Source: Candidatus Accumulibacter sp. 66-26
GTDB lineage: Bacteria > Pseudomonadota > Gammaproteobacteria > Burkholderiales > Rhodocyclaceae
Reading direction: 5' to 3'
Assembly (NCBI GenBank): GCA_001897745.1
Contig: MKUH01000043.1
Location: forward strand, 124,001-188,000
DNA length: 64,000 bases
Shown here: in pieces, positions 25,442 to 34,449 of the stretch
How the letters are laid out: each line of letters starts with the position of its first letter
Position numbering within the stretch: the stretch's first letter is position 1
Program-made: the position numbers and the translations under genes
The notes under the pieces: model-generated
The model's input: only the letters and a program-made list of their open reading frames with translations
Databases searched by the model: none
What the model was told of the DNA's origin: nothing

Positions 25442-28267
25442 TCAGGCGCGCTGCAGGCGTTCGAGCTGCGGCTTGAGTTTCTCGACCGTCGCGGCGAAGT
25501 CGGCGAGGCGTTTCTTCTCCTGCTCGACGACCGCCGCCGGCGCGCGCGCGACGAAGCTCTCGTTGCCGAGCTTGGCCTGCGCCTTGACGATCTCGCCCTC
25601 GAGGCGGGCGATTTCCTTGGCGAGGCGCTCCTTTTCGGCGGCGACGTCGATCTCGATCTTGAGCATCAGGCGCGTTTCGCCGACCACCGCGATCGGCGCG
25701 CTGGCGTCCTCGGGCATTTCGGCGACGATCTCGATCTCGGCGAGCTTGGCCAGCGCCTTGAGATAGGGCGCGAAGAGCGCGAGCTGTGCGGCGTCGCCGC
25801 TGGCGACCAGCGGTACCTTCTGCGCCGGCGACAGGCTCATCTCGCCGCGCAGGTTGCGGCAGGCGTAGGCCAGGTCCTTCAGTTGCTGCACCTGGGCTTC
25901 GCTCGCGGCGTCGATCTTCTCCGCCTGCGCCGCCGGGTAGGCGGCCTGCATGATCGAGTCGTGCGTCTTGCGGCCGGCGATCGGCGCGATGGCCTGCCAC
26001 AGCTCCTCGGTGATGAAGGGAATCAGCGGGTGGGCCAGGCGCAGCACGGTTTCCAGCACGCGTACCAGGGTGCGCCGGGTGGCGCGCGCCTGCGCTTCGC
26101 TGCCGCCGTTCATCTGAACCTTGGCGATCTCCAGGTACCAGTCGCAGAACTCGTCCCACACGAAGCGGTAGATGGCCTGAGCCAGAAGGTCGAAGCGGTA
26201 GTCGGCGAAGTGCTGCGCGACTTCGCTCTCGACCTGCTGCAGGTGGCTGACGATCCAGCGGTCGGCGAAGGAGAACTCGAGCGGGCCGCTGCCGCCGCAG
26301 GCGGCGGCGTCGGGCTGGCCGATGCCGAGGTCGTGGCCTTCGACGTTCATCAGCACGAAGCGCGTGGCGTTCCACAGCTTGTTGCAGAAATTGCGGTAGC
26401 CCTCGCAGCGGCTGAGGTCGAACTTGATGTCGCGGCCGGGGCTGGCGAGCGAGAGGAAGGTGAAGCGCAGGGCGTCGGTGCCGAAGGCTGCGATGCCCTC
26501 CGGGAACTCCTTGCGCGTGCGCTTCTCGATCTGCTCGGCCTGCTTGGGATTCATCAGGCCGGTCGTGCGCTTCTTCACCAGATCCTCGATGCCGATGCCG
26601 TCGATCAGGTCGATCGGGTCGAGCACGTTGCCTTTCGACTTGCTCATCTTCTGGCCTTCCGCGTCGCGGATCAGGCCGTGCACGTAGACGTGCTTGAACG
26701 GAATCTTGCCGGTGATGTGCTTGGTCATCATGACCATGCGCGCGACCCAGAAGAAGATGATGTCGAAGCCGGTGACGAGCACCGTAGACGGCAGATAGAG
26801 GTCGAGCGCCGGGTTGGATTTTTCCGGCCACTCGGGCGTCCAGTCGAGCGTCGAGAAGGGCCACAGGGCCGACGAGTACCAGGTGTCGAGCACGTCCGGG
26901 TCGCGGGTGAGGACGCCGGCGTAGCCGGCCTGGTCGGCCTGCGCGCGGGCTTCCGCCTCGTCGTGCGCAACGAAGACCTCGCCGTTGTCGCCGTACCATG
27001 CCGGAATCTGGTGGCCCCACCACAGCTGCCGCGAGATGCACCAGTCCTGGATGTTGTTCAGCCACTGGTTGTAGGTGTTGACCCAGTTCTCGGGAACGAA
27101 CTTGATCTCGCCCGAGGCGACGCAGTCGAGCGCCTTCTGCGTGATCGACGTGCCGTCGGCGCCGGGTTTGCTCATCGCGACGAACCATTGGTCGGTGAGC
27201 ATCGGCTCGATCACGACGCCGGTGCGGTCGCCGCGCGGCACCTTCAGCTTGTGCTTGTCGGTCTTTTCGAGCACGCCGAGCGCTTCGAGGTCGGCGACGA
27301 CGGCCTTGCGCGCGTCGAAGCGGTCGAGACCGCGATATTTTTCGGGCGCGTTGTCGTTGATCTTCGCGTCGAGCGTCAGGATCGAAATGATCGGCAGGTC
27401 GTGGCGCTGGCCGACCGCGTAGTCGTTGAAGTCGTGCGCCGGCGTGACCTTGACGCAGCCGGTGCCGAATTCGAGGTCGACGTAGGCGTCGGCGATGATC
27501 GGAATTTCACGCTCGCACAGCGGCAGCTTCACCGTTTTGCCGATCAGGTGCTGGTAGCGCGGGTCTTCCGGATGCACCATCACGGCGGTGTCGCCGAGCA
27601 TGGTTTCCGGGCGCGTCGTGGCGACGGTCAGCGAACCGCTGCCGTCGGCCAGCGGGTAGCGGATGTGCCACAGGAAGCCGTCTTCTTCCTCGCTCACCAC
27701 TTCGAGGTCGGAAACAGCCGTGTGCAGCTTCGGGTCCCAGTTGACCAAGCGCTTGCCGCGGTAGATCAGACCTTCCTTGTGCAGGCGGACGAAGGTTTCG
27801 GTGACGATCTTCGAGAGGCCGGCGTCCATCGTGAAGCGCTCGCGCTTCCAGTCCGGCGAGGTGCCGAGGCGGCGCATCTGCTTGGTGATGGTGTTGCCCG
27901 AGAACTCCTTCCACTCCCATACCTTTTCGAGGAACTTCTCGCGCCCGAGGTCGTGGCGCGAAACGCCCTGTGCGTCGAGCTGGCGTTCGACGACGATCTG
28001 CGTCGCGATGCCTGCGTGGTCGGTGCCCGGCTGCCACAGCGTGTTGTCGCCGCGCATGCGGTGGTAGCGAGTCAGCGCGTCCATGATTGCCTGGTTGAAA
28101 CCGTGCCCCATGTGCAGGGTGCCGGTGACGTTGGGCGGCGGCAGGAGGATGCAGAAGGCGTCCGGGTTGGCGGTGTCGAGGCCGGCGTCGAAGTAGCCCT
28201 TGGCTTCCCATTCGGGGTACCAGCGGCGTTCGATGTCCGCCGGCTCAAAGCTTTTGGCGAGTTCCAT
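25442..28267 (-). CDS. valS: Valyl-tRNA synthetase
   Basis: 941-residue class I synthetase that charges tRNA-Val. The HIGH motif is HMGH within [15 protein letters not shown] (about residue 42-56), and the KMSKS loop is [10 protein letters not shown] at about 535-545. The CP1 editing domain lies between, and the last 65 residues form a coiled coil ([21 protein letters not shown]). The ATG at 28267 (MELAKSFEP) matches family starts; a GTG at 28285 would add six residues. Neither has a clear ribosome site. Confidence 0.98.
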   Translation of the reverse strand: MELAKSFEPADIERRWYPEWEAKGYFDAGLDTANPDAFCILLPPPNVTGTLHMGHGFNQAIMDALTRYHRMRGDNTLWQPGTDHAGIATQIVVERQLDAQGVSRHDLGREKFLEKVWEWKEFSGNTITKQMRRLGTSPDWKRERFTMDAGLSKIVTETFVRLHKEGLIYRGKRLVNWDPKLHTAVSDLEVVSEEEDGFLWHIRYPLADGSGSLTVATTRPETMLGDTAVMVHPEDPRYQHLIGKTVKLPLCEREIPIIADAYVDLEFGTGCVKVTPAHDFNDYAVGQRHDLPIISILTLDAKINDNAPEKYRGLDRFDARKAVVADLEALGVLEKTDKHKLKVPRGDRTGVVIEPMLTDQWFVAMSKPGADGTSITQKALDCVASGEIKFVPENWVNTYNQWLNNIQDWCISRQLWWGHQIPAWYGDNGEVFVAHDEAEARAQADQAGYAGVLTRDPDVLDTWYSSALWPFSTLDWTPEWPEKSNPALDLYLPSTVLVTGFDIIFFWVARMVMMTKHITGKIPFKHVYVHGLIRDAEGQKMSKSKGNVLDPIDLIDGIGIEDLVKKRTTGLMNPKQAEQIEKRTRKEFPEGIAAFGTDALRFTFLSLASPGRDIKFDLSRCEGYRNFCNKLWNATRFVLMNVEGHDLGIGQPDAAACGGSGPLEFSFADRWIVSHLQQVESEVAQHFADYRFDLLAQAIYRFVWDEFCDWYLEIAKVQMNGGSEAQARATRRTLVRVLETVLRLAHPLIPFITEELWQAIAPIAGRKTHDSIMQAAYPAAQAEKIDAASEAQVQQLKDLAYACRNLRGEMSLSPAQKVPLVASGDAAQLALFAPYLKALAKLAEIEIVAEMPEDASAPIAVVGETRLMLKIEIDVAAEKERLAKEIARLEGEIVKAQAKLGNESFVARAPAAVVEQEKKRLADFAATVEKLKPQLERLQRA

Positions 28268-28309
28268 AGGGGCGGGAAAGGTCACAAAGGAGAATGGCGA
28301 AAACCGGCA

Positions 28310-28315
28310 ATTATA
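28310..28315 (-). promoter_or_regulatory. Predicted -10 element of valS
   Basis: A perfect TATAAT on the minus strand, 43 bp before the valS ATG. No recognisable -35 at 16-18 bp. Confidence 0.5.
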
Positions 28316-28392
28316 CCGGATCGCCGAGGTGCTCCGGGCGCTGCCGGAGGCGGTCGGAGCGGCGCTGCGGGGGTGCGAGGTTCAGTTTGGTT

Positions 28393-28854
28393 TCAGTCTT
28401 GCCGCTGCGGTTCGTCGAGCGGCAGGCGCAACTGCTGGCGGCGGTCGAGGAAGTCCCGGAGCGCGGCTTCGGTGGCGGCGACGATGCCGCGCCGCAGGTC
28501 CTGCTCGAGGTTCTCGAGCGTGGCTTCGATCAGGCTGGGGATTTCGATGCCGAGGCGCTGCTCGATCGAGTGTGCGAGATCGGCGGCGAGGATGGAGACG
28601 AGGGTTTCGTCGAATCGGTCGGGGGCCGGTTCGGAGACGGCGGCTTCGGGCGGGACGGCGTCCGCCGGCACCACTTCAGTGAGCACCGGGATGTCCTCGT
28701 CGGCGGGAGGGAGGGCGCTCTCGGCCTTGTTTGCTTCCGGCGCCGGCGGGGCGGCGAGGAAGCTGCGCCGCCGGCGGCCGCCCGGCTGAATCAGCGAGTC
28801 GACGCGGTTGAGCACGTCGGCGTTGGCGCGTTCGGGGGCGGGAATGTCGGCCAT
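28393..28854 (-). CDS. Hypothetical protein downstream of holC
   Basis: 153 residues, function not recognised. The N-terminal half is Pro/Ala/Glu-rich and probably disordered, with a basic patch GGRRRRSF at about 27. The C-terminal half is helical (DETLVSILAADLAHSIEQRLGIEIPSLIEATLENLEQDLRRGI). There are no membrane segments or cysteines. The ATG shares one base with the holC stop (TGATG), so it is translated with holC. The position suggests an accessory protein of that operon; nothing more can be said. Confidence 0.75.
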   Translation of the reverse strand: MADIPAPERANADVLNRVDSLIQPGGRRRRSFLAAPPAPEANKAESALPPADEDIPVLTEVVPADAVPPEAAVSEPAPDRFDETLVSILAADLAHSIEQRLGIEIPSLIEATLENLEQDLRRGIVAATEAALRDFLDRRQQLRLPLDEPQRQD

Positions 28855-29279
28855 CAGCTTTTTGCGGCGAGATCGAAGTAGCGGATCTCGTAGCCGCGGT
28901 CCTTGTAGAACCGGACGCGTTCGCGCCCGGCCTGGCGTTCGCCGTCCTCCTGTCCGACCACTTCGATCAGGCTGGCGAAGCGGGCGAAGCCGGGCGGCAC
29001 GTCGGCCGCGAGGTTGATCAGGCGCTCGTCCTGCGGCGGGTTTTCGAGGTCGCCGGCGATGATCACCGGCGTTTCCGCAGCGAGCGGCGAGCCGGTGCGT
29101 ACGTGTGGGATGAAGCCGGTCGGCGGCAGCATCCACAGCTGCCGGTCGAGTGCGCTGGCGACCTCGGCGTCCGGGGCATAAACGAGCAGGGGCTTCTTCT
29201 GCGCAAACGCCTTGCCGATCAGCGCCGCGCAGGCGGCGATGCGGTCGGCGGCGTTATGGTAGAAGAAGATTTGCGTCAA
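28854..29279 (-). CDS. holC: DNA polymerase III subunit chi
   Basis: 141 residues. Chi links the clamp loader to single-strand binding protein. The N-terminus TQIFFYHNAADRIAACAALIGKAF, the middle LLVYAPDAEVASALDRQLWMLPPTGFIPHV and PVIIAGD fit the chi family. The only start that keeps the full N-terminus is TTG at 29279, overlapping the pepA stop as TTGA. The arrangement pepA-holC (commonly followed by valS) is conserved in proteobacteria; here a hypothetical gene lies between holC and valS. Confidence 0.92.
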   Translation of the reverse strand: MTQIFFYHNAADRIAACAALIGKAFAQKKPLLVYAPDAEVASALDRQLWMLPPTGFIPHVRTGSPLAAETPVIIAGDLENPPQDERLINLAADVPPGFARFASLIEVVGQEDGERQAGRERVRFYKDRGYEIRYFDLAAKS

Positions 29280-30784
29280 TTGAGCTTCCCGGCCTTCTTC
29301 AGCAGGTAATGGGCGAGCAGCGGCACCGGACGGCCTGTGGCACCCTTGTCGGACCCCGACTTCCAGGCGGTGCCGGCGATGTCGAGGTGCGCCCATTCGA
29401 ACTTCTTGGCGAAGCGCGAGAGGAAGCAGGCGGCGGTGATGCTGCCGGCGTCGCGGCCGCCGATGTTGGCCATGTCGGCGAAGGGGCTCTTCAGCTGTTC
29501 CTGGTAGTCGTCCCACAGCGGCATCTGCCAGGCGCGGTCGTGCGCCTCGTCGCCGGCGTGCAGAAGTTCGCGCGCCAGTCCGTCGTCGTTGGCGAAAAGG
29601 CCGGTGGCGACGTGCCCGAGCGCGATCACGCAGGCGCCGGTCAGCGTTGCGACGTCGATCACCGTGTCCGGTTCGAAGCGCTCGGCGTAGGTCAGTGCGT
29701 CGCAGAGGATCAGGCGGCCTTCGGCGTCGGTGTTGAGGATTTCCACGGTCTGCCCGGACATCGAGGTGACGATGTCGCCCGGCTTGCTGGCCGCGCCGCC
29801 CGGCATGTTCTCGGTGGTCGGCACGAGCACCGTGAGGTTGAGCGGCAGGCGCATCTGGGCGGCGGCCTTGAAAGTGCCGAGCACGCTGGCGGCGCCGCAC
29901 ATGTCGTACTTCATTTCGTCCATCCCCGGCCCCGGCTTGAGCGAGATGCCGCCGGTGTCGAAGGTGATGCCCTTGCCGATCAGCAGCAGGGGCTTTTCGT
30001 CGGTCTTGCCGCCCCTGTACTGCAGGACGATCATCTTCGGCGGCTGGTGCGAGCCCTTGGCCACCGAGAGCAGCGACCCCATGCCGAGCGCTTCCATGTC
30101 GGCGCGTTCGAGGATCTGGCATGCGACGGCGCCGTCGGCGGCGTATTCCTGGGCGATCTTCTGCGCGCTTTCCGCGAGGTAGGTCGGGGTGCATACGTTG
30201 CCCGGCAGGTTGCCGAGGTTCTTGGCCAGCGCCATCCCGTCGGCGATCGCCAGGCCCTGGGTCAGCGCTTCCTCGGCCGGCGCCAGCTCGTTGCGCCGTT
30301 CCACGGCGAAGGTCAGCTTGCGCAGCGGGCGGCGCACTTCATCCTTCTTGCTCTTGAACTGGTCGAAGCGATAGACGGTTTCCTGCGCGACGATGGTCGC
30401 CTGTCGGATGCGCCAGGCGACGCTACGCTTCTTGACCGCCGTCTCGGTGAGAAACAGCGTGCCGTCGAAAGATCCGGTTTCGTTGAGGGTTTTCACCGCG
30501 CTGCGAATTGCGTCGCAGTATTCCTTTTCGCGGAATTCCTTTTCCTTGCCCAGACCGACCAGCAGGACACGGTCGCAGAGGGTGCCGGGAACGTTGTGCA
30601 GGAGCAGCGTGGAGCCCGATTTCCCCTCCATGTCGCCGCGCCGAATGATGTCGGAAATGTAGTTGCGCGCCGCGTTGTCGAGCAATTCGGCCGGCAGAGT
30701 CAATTTGCGCGGTTCGAAGACGCCGACGACGACACAGGCGCTGCGTTGCTTTTCCGGGCTGCCGCTTTTTATGCTAAATTCCAC
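29276..30784 (-). CDS. pepA: Leucyl aminopeptidase PepA
   Basis: 502 residues, nearly the same as E. coli PepA. A cytosolic M17 metallopeptidase with two metal ions, also a DNA-binding protein in E. coli. Metal-binding and active-site segments are intact: GKGITFDTGGISLKP, YDMCGAASVLG, and the family signature NTDAEGRL. The GTG at 30784 is the start: it gives VEFSIKSGSPEKQRS, the conserved beginning, and has a GAGGAG site 7 bp upstream. Upstream in-frame codons are not conserved. Confidence 0.97.
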   Translation of the reverse strand: MEFSIKSGSPEKQRSACVVVGVFEPRKLTLPAELLDNAARNYISDIIRRGDMEGKSGSTLLLHNVPGTLCDRVLLVGLGKEKEFREKEYCDAIRSAVKTLNETGSFDGTLFLTETAVKKRSVAWRIRQATIVAQETVYRFDQFKSKKDEVRRPLRKLTFAVERRNELAPAEEALTQGLAIADGMALAKNLGNLPGNVCTPTYLAESAQKIAQEYAADGAVACQILERADMEALGMGSLLSVAKGSHQPPKMIVLQYRGGKTDEKPLLLIGKGITFDTGGISLKPGPGMDEMKYDMCGAASVLGTFKAAAQMRLPLNLTVLVPTTENMPGGAASKPGDIVTSMSGQTVEILNTDAEGRLILCDALTYAERFEPDTVIDVATLTGACVIALGHVATGLFANDDGLARELLHAGDEAHDRAWQMPLWDDYQEQLKSPFADMANIGGRDAGSITAACFLSRFAKKFEWAHLDIAGTAWKSGSDKGATGRPVPLLAHYLLKKAGKLN

Positions 30785-30824
30785 TCGCCGCTCCTCGAAC
30801 AGTGCTGTTTTGTTCAAAAGTCCG

Positions 30825-30854
30825 ATTATCACTGCAGTTTTTCGTTAAAGTCAA
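30825..30854 (-). promoter_or_regulatory. Predicted promoter of pepA-holC
   Basis: On the minus strand TTGACT (30849-30854), an 18-bp spacer and GATAAT (30825-30830). It lies in the 73-bp gap between pepA and divergent lptF. Confidence 0.6.
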
Positions 30855-30857
30855 AAC

Positions 30858-31937
30858 ATGATCTTTCAGCGCGCTGTCCGGCGCGAGTTCACGCAGGCGG
30901 CGGCCGGCATTTTCATCGCGCTTTTCGCGATTCTGCTGACTACCCAGCTGATCCGCCTGCTCAACGATGCGGCGCGCGGCCAGGTGGATCCCGAAGCCGT
31001 GGTGGCCCTGCTCGGCTTCGCGGCACTCAATTATTTGCCTGTTTTGCTCTCGCTGTCGCTGTTTATTTCGGTTTTGCTGACGCTTTCGCGCAGCTACCGC
31101 GATTCCGAGATGGTCGTCTGGTTCTCCTCCGGCCTGTCGCTCACGGCCTGGGTGCGCCCTGTCCTGGTTTTCGCCCTGCCGTTGGTGCTCGCCATTGCGC
31201 TGCTCTCGCTCTTCCTCTCGCCGTGGGCGATCTCGCAAAGCGCGGAATTCCGCCAGAAACTCAGTTCGCGCAGCGATGCCGGCCAGGTTTCGCCCGGCTC
31301 CTTCCAGGAGTCGTCGTCGGCCGAGCGCGTCGTTTTCGTCGAGGCAGTGGCCGACGACGCGAGCTACGTGCGTAACGTCTTCGTCAGTTCGGTTCAGCAC
31401 GAGCGTCTGGGCGTCACGATGGCGGCGACCGGGCACCAGGAGACCGCTGAGAACGGCGACCGTTTCATGGTGCTGCAGAACGGGCGGCGCTATGAAGTCG
31501 AACCGGGGTCGCCCGAGTTCCGCATCCTCGAATTCGCGCGCTACGCGATTCGCCTGGAAACCAAGGAAGAGCGCGGCATCGAGCGTACGCCGAAGAATAT
31601 GACCACGCTGGAACTGGTACAGGTCGATCAGCCGGAATACCGCGCCGAACTGCTCTGGCGCCTCGGCATTCCGCTTTCGGCGGTGGTGTTGGCGCTGCTC
31701 GCGATTCCCCTTTCCTTCGTGAATCCTCGCGCCGGGCGGTCGGCCAACATGCTGCTGGCGATCTTCATCTACATGGTCTACAGCAATCTCCTGTCGATCA
31801 GCCAGGCGTGGGTGGCGCAGGAGCGCATCTCCTTCGCGCTCGGCGTTGTCGGGGTGCATGTGCTGATGGCGACCTTGCTGCCCCTGCTGTTCTACCGCCG
31901 TATCGCGGTGCTCTCCTTCGCGCGGATGTGGCGATGA
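30858..31937 (+). CDS. lptF: LPS export permease LptF
   Basis: 359-residue inner-membrane permease of the LptB2FG transporter that extracts lipopolysaccharide from the inner membrane. The YjgP/YjgQ plan is visible: membrane helices in the first 100 residues (FIALFAILLTTQLIRLL; LPVLLSLSLFISVLLTL), a periplasmic jellyroll region (about 130-260), and three helices at the end. The ATG overlaps nothing upstream; the stop overlaps the lptG start (ATGA). Confidence 0.96.
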   Translation: MIFQRAVRREFTQAAAGIFIALFAILLTTQLIRLLNDAARGQVDPEAVVALLGFAALNYLPVLLSLSLFISVLLTLSRSYRDSEMVVWFSSGLSLTAWVRPVLVFALPLVLAIALLSLFLSPWAISQSAEFRQKLSSRSDAGQVSPGSFQESSSAERVVFVEAVADDASYVRNVFVSSVQHERLGVTMAATGHQETAENGDRFMVLQNGRRYEVEPGSPEFRILEFARYAIRLETKEERGIERTPKNMTTLELVQVDQPEYRAELLWRLGIPLSAVVLALLAIPLSFVNPRAGRSANMLLAIFIYMVYSNLLSISQAWVAQERISFALGVVGVHVLMATLLPLLFYRRIAVLSFARMWR

Positions 31938-33007
31938 AAATCTATCGCAAGTATCTGGCGCGCGAGGTGGGCGGCGCCGTATTGCTGGTGCTGGGGGCCT
32001 TCCTCGCGCTGTTCGGTTTCTTCGACATGATCGGCGAGCTGAAGGACATCGGTCCCAGCGGCTATCAACTGCACCATGCCGTCGGCTACGTCCTGCTGCG
32101 TTTGCCGGGACGGGTTTACGAACTAATGCCGGTGGCGGTCCTGATCGGTACGTTGTATGCCCTGTCGACGCTGGCGCGGCATTCGGAAATCACGGTCTTG
32201 CGCGCTTCCGGACTGTCGACGCGCGGCCTGCTCGTCAGTCTGTTCCAGGTCGCGGCGGTGTTCGCCGTGTTGACCTTCCTGTTCGGCGAGTTCGTCGCCC
32301 CGCCGGCCGAGCGCGCCGCCAATCAGTTGCGCCTCAAGGCGGTCAGTGCGGTGGTCGCGCAGGAATTCCGCACCGGCCTGTGGGTCAAGGACGAGCGCAG
32401 CTTCATCAACGTCAAGACGGTGCTGCCCGATACTCGCCTGCGCGGCATCCGCATCTACGCGTTCGACGAAAACGCGCGCCTGCAGTCGGTCAGCGAGGCG
32501 GCGGAGGGTGAGTACGTGCCGCCGGCCGCCTGGCGCCTGACCGGCGTCGTGCAGACGGTGCTCGACGGCGAGCGCGCGACGGTGGAGAAAAAACCGGACA
32601 TGCTGTGGGAGTCGGCGCTCAATCCGGACATCCTGTCGGTGCTGCTGGTGGTTCCCGAGCGCATGTCGCTGATGCATCTTTCGTCCTACATCAAGCACCT
32701 GTCGGAGAACCACCAGAAGACCCACCGCTATGAAATCGCGCTGTGGAAGAAGCTGATCTATCCGCTGGCGGTTTTCGTGATGGTCGCCCTGGCGCTGCCC
32801 TTCGGCTATACGCACAACCGCATGGCGGGCGTCAGTCTGAAGATTTTCTCCGGGGTCATGATCGGGATTTTCTTCCACATGCTGAACGGCCTGTTTTCCA
32901 GCCTCGGCGCCATCAACAGCTGGTCGCCCCTGTCCAGCGCGATCGCTCCTTCGGCGCTCTTTCTGCTGGCCGCCGTCGGTATGATCTGGTGGGTCGAGCG
33001 GCGCTAG
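31934..33007 (+). CDS. lptG: LPS export permease LptG
   Basis: 357-residue partner of LptF in the LPS transporter. It begins MKIYRKYLAREVGGAVLLVLGAFLALFGFFD, typical of LptG, with a periplasmic domain (about 130-270) and C-terminal helices (IYPLAVFVMVALALPFGY; GVMIGIFFHMLNGLFSSLG). Four-base overlap with lptF couples their translation, which suits a one-to-one heterodimer. Confidence 0.96.
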   Translation: MKIYRKYLAREVGGAVLLVLGAFLALFGFFDMIGELKDIGPSGYQLHHAVGYVLLRLPGRVYELMPVAVLIGTLYALSTLARHSEITVLRASGLSTRGLLVSLFQVAAVFAVLTFLFGEFVAPPAERAANQLRLKAVSAVVAQEFRTGLWVKDERSFINVKTVLPDTRLRGIRIYAFDENARLQSVSEAAEGEYVPPAAWRLTGVVQTVLDGERATVEKKPDMLWESALNPDILSVLLVVPERMSLMHLSSYIKHLSENHQKTHRYEIALWKKLIYPLAVFVMVALALPFGYTHNRMAGVSLKIFSGVMIGIFFHMLNGLFSSLGAINSWSPLSSAIAPSALFLLAAVGMIWWVERR

Positions 33008-33038
33008 CGTCTGCCGGGAACGCAGGGCGCGATCTCGA

Positions 33039-33464
33039 TTAGTCGGGGATGATGCGCGTGCCGGCGATCCGGTCGTGCAGGAACTGGCCGTCGCGGTCGA
33101 ACAGGGCCCAGAAAATCCCGATACCGAAGAAGCCCAGACTTGGCCAGCAGAGCAGGTAGCGCAGCAGGGCGCGCGCCGGCGTCAGCGTCCGTCCTTCGCC
33201 GCTGACCAGGCGCAGGCGCCAGGTCTTCATCGCCAGGGTGCGCCGCCCGGCGCTCCAGAACCAGACGAAGTACGCGAGCAGCGCCAGAAAGAAATGCAGC
33301 TGCAGGACGGACGGCGTGGCGATCCGGTGCGTGACGGTGCCGATCAGGATGTGCGGGACGACCAGCAGGAGTGCCAGTACGCCGAGCAGCAGCAAAGATT
33401 CGTAGAACATGCTGGCGAGCCGGCGCAGGAGTCCCGGCCGGGTATTGTTGTTGCTATTTTGCAT
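33039..33464 (-). CDS. RDD-family membrane protein
   Basis: 141 residues with three hydrophobic segments (about 18-44, 54-70, 104-122). The family is named for Arg-Asp-Asp, and the related end here reads FDRDGQFLHDRIAGTRII. Early segment GLLRRLASMFYESLLLLG is typical. Function of RDD proteins is generally unknown; some are linked to ion exchange. Last gene of a four-gene minus-strand cluster; its ATG overlaps the upstream stop by one base. Confidence 0.88.
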   Translation of the reverse strand: MQNSNNNTRPGLLRRLASMFYESLLLLGVLALLLVVPHILIGTVTHRIATPSVLQLHFFLALLAYFVWFWSAGRRTLAMKTWRLRLVSGEGRTLTPARALLRYLLCWPSLGFFGIGIFWALFDRDGQFLHDRIAGTRIIPD

Positions 33465-34099
33465 CAGGGCTTTGTGCCGGCGTCGGCGGGTGCCGGAGCC
33501 GGCGCGGTTATTTCTTGCGGTGCCAGCGATGCGTTCGTCGGCGGCGGCGCGGGTGTGGTCGGCGTGGCGCTCGCCGGCGCGGTGGGCGAACTTGGGAGCG
33601 GGGCGGCCGCGGTGCTGCGGCCGGGTTTCGGCACCGGCTTGCTATTCGCCTGCTGCTTGAGCTTCTGCTTCTCTTCCTCGGGTAGCCGGGAATATTCCTG
33701 CCATTTTTGCTTCAGTTCGAGCTTCTTCTCGGGCGGCATCTTTTTCATCGACTGGAAGCTCGCCCGCGCCGCGTGCCGTTGCTCGGGCGTAAGTTTGGTC
33801 CATTCATGCATCTGGGTCTGGATGCGGCGCTGTTCCTCCGGCGTGATCGACGGAAAGCGCTGAGCGATGCCCAGCCATTTCTTGCGCCGGTAGTTCTCCA
33901 TCGAATCCCACTCGCCGCTGAGCGGGGCGAGGATGGCCTTTTGCTGCGAGCTCAGTTCGGTCCACTGAGGCTGCGCGGGGGTCGCGATGGCGGACGGGCT
34001 GGTAGGCGCCATCAAAACAGACGGGTCGGACGTTGCCGCCCAACCCGTGGCTGCCAGCAAGCTGCTGAGCACTACTGCGCTGGCGAGCTCTTTAACCAT
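33464..34099 (-). CDS. DUF3106 exported protein
   Basis: 211 residues. A signal peptide (KELASAVVLSSLLAATGWA) is followed by a helical DUF3106 region at about 45-150 with regularly spaced Trp and short LTPEQR-like motifs (WTELSSQQKAILAPLSGEWDSM; MHEWTKLTPEQRHAARASF; WQEYSRLPEEEKQKL). The pattern recalls periplasmic Spy/CpxP-like stress proteins, an analogy not a proven relation. The tail is Pro/Ala-rich and disordered. It overlaps the upstream DUF3619 gene by 28 bp. Confidence 0.88.
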   Translation of the reverse strand: MVKELASAVVLSSLLAATGWAATSDPSVLMAPTSPSAIATPAQPQWTELSSQQKAILAPLSGEWDSMENYRRKKWLGIAQRFPSITPEEQRRIQTQMHEWTKLTPEQRHAARASFQSMKKMPPEKKLELKQKWQEYSRLPEEEKQKLKQQANSKPVPKPGRSTAAAPLPSSPTAPASATPTTPAPPPTNASLAPQEITAPAPAPADAGTKP

Positions 34100-34449
34100 G
34101 CATGAAAGCCCTTGTCGGTGAAGGCGTCGATCGGAAGGTCGTCGGCCAGCAGGGCGCTGTCGATTTCCTCAAGCTGCGCGATATTGTGTGCGGCATCCCA
34201 GTAGACGTACAGCCCGACGCAGGCCAGCACGGCGCAGGCGGCCAGCAACTGGCGTGGGTGCAGGTTGTCGAGGTGGTGGTGGGCGAAGTCGCCGATGCTG
34301 GCCAGCACGGACTGATGCGCGGCGACCTTCTGGTGCGCGAGCGCACCCGCGCGGGCCGCTTCCAGGCGCGCGGCGGTGCCCGCGGGCAGTTCGTGCAGGC
34401 CGCGATTCAGGTGCTGCCTGAGCCGGTAGGCGAAATGTTGTTCGTTCAT
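34072..34449 (-). CDS. DUF3619 single-pass membrane protein (candidate anti-sigma factor)
   Basis: 125 residues. About 70 cytoplasmic residues rich in His (HFAYRLRQHLNRGLHELP; HQKVAAHQ; FAHHHLDNLHP) precede one membrane helix (QLLAACAVLACVGLYVYW, about 70-88) and a short acidic outer tail. This topology and its position right after an ECF-like sigma gene (ATGA overlap) match membrane anti-sigma factors, but no zinc-binding HxxxCxxC motif is present. Anti-sigma function is an inference. Confidence 0.85.
   Translation of the reverse strand: MNEQHFAYRLRQHLNRGLHELPAGTAARLEAARAGALAHQKVAAHQSVLASIGDFAHHHLDNLHPRQLLAACAVLACVGLYVYWDAAHNIAQLEEIDSALLADDLPIDAFTDKGFHAWLKSSPAQ

Noticed and set aside
25883..28789. 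A 968-codon open frame on the plus strand opposite valS
   Set aside because: Shadow of valS with no recognisable domain.
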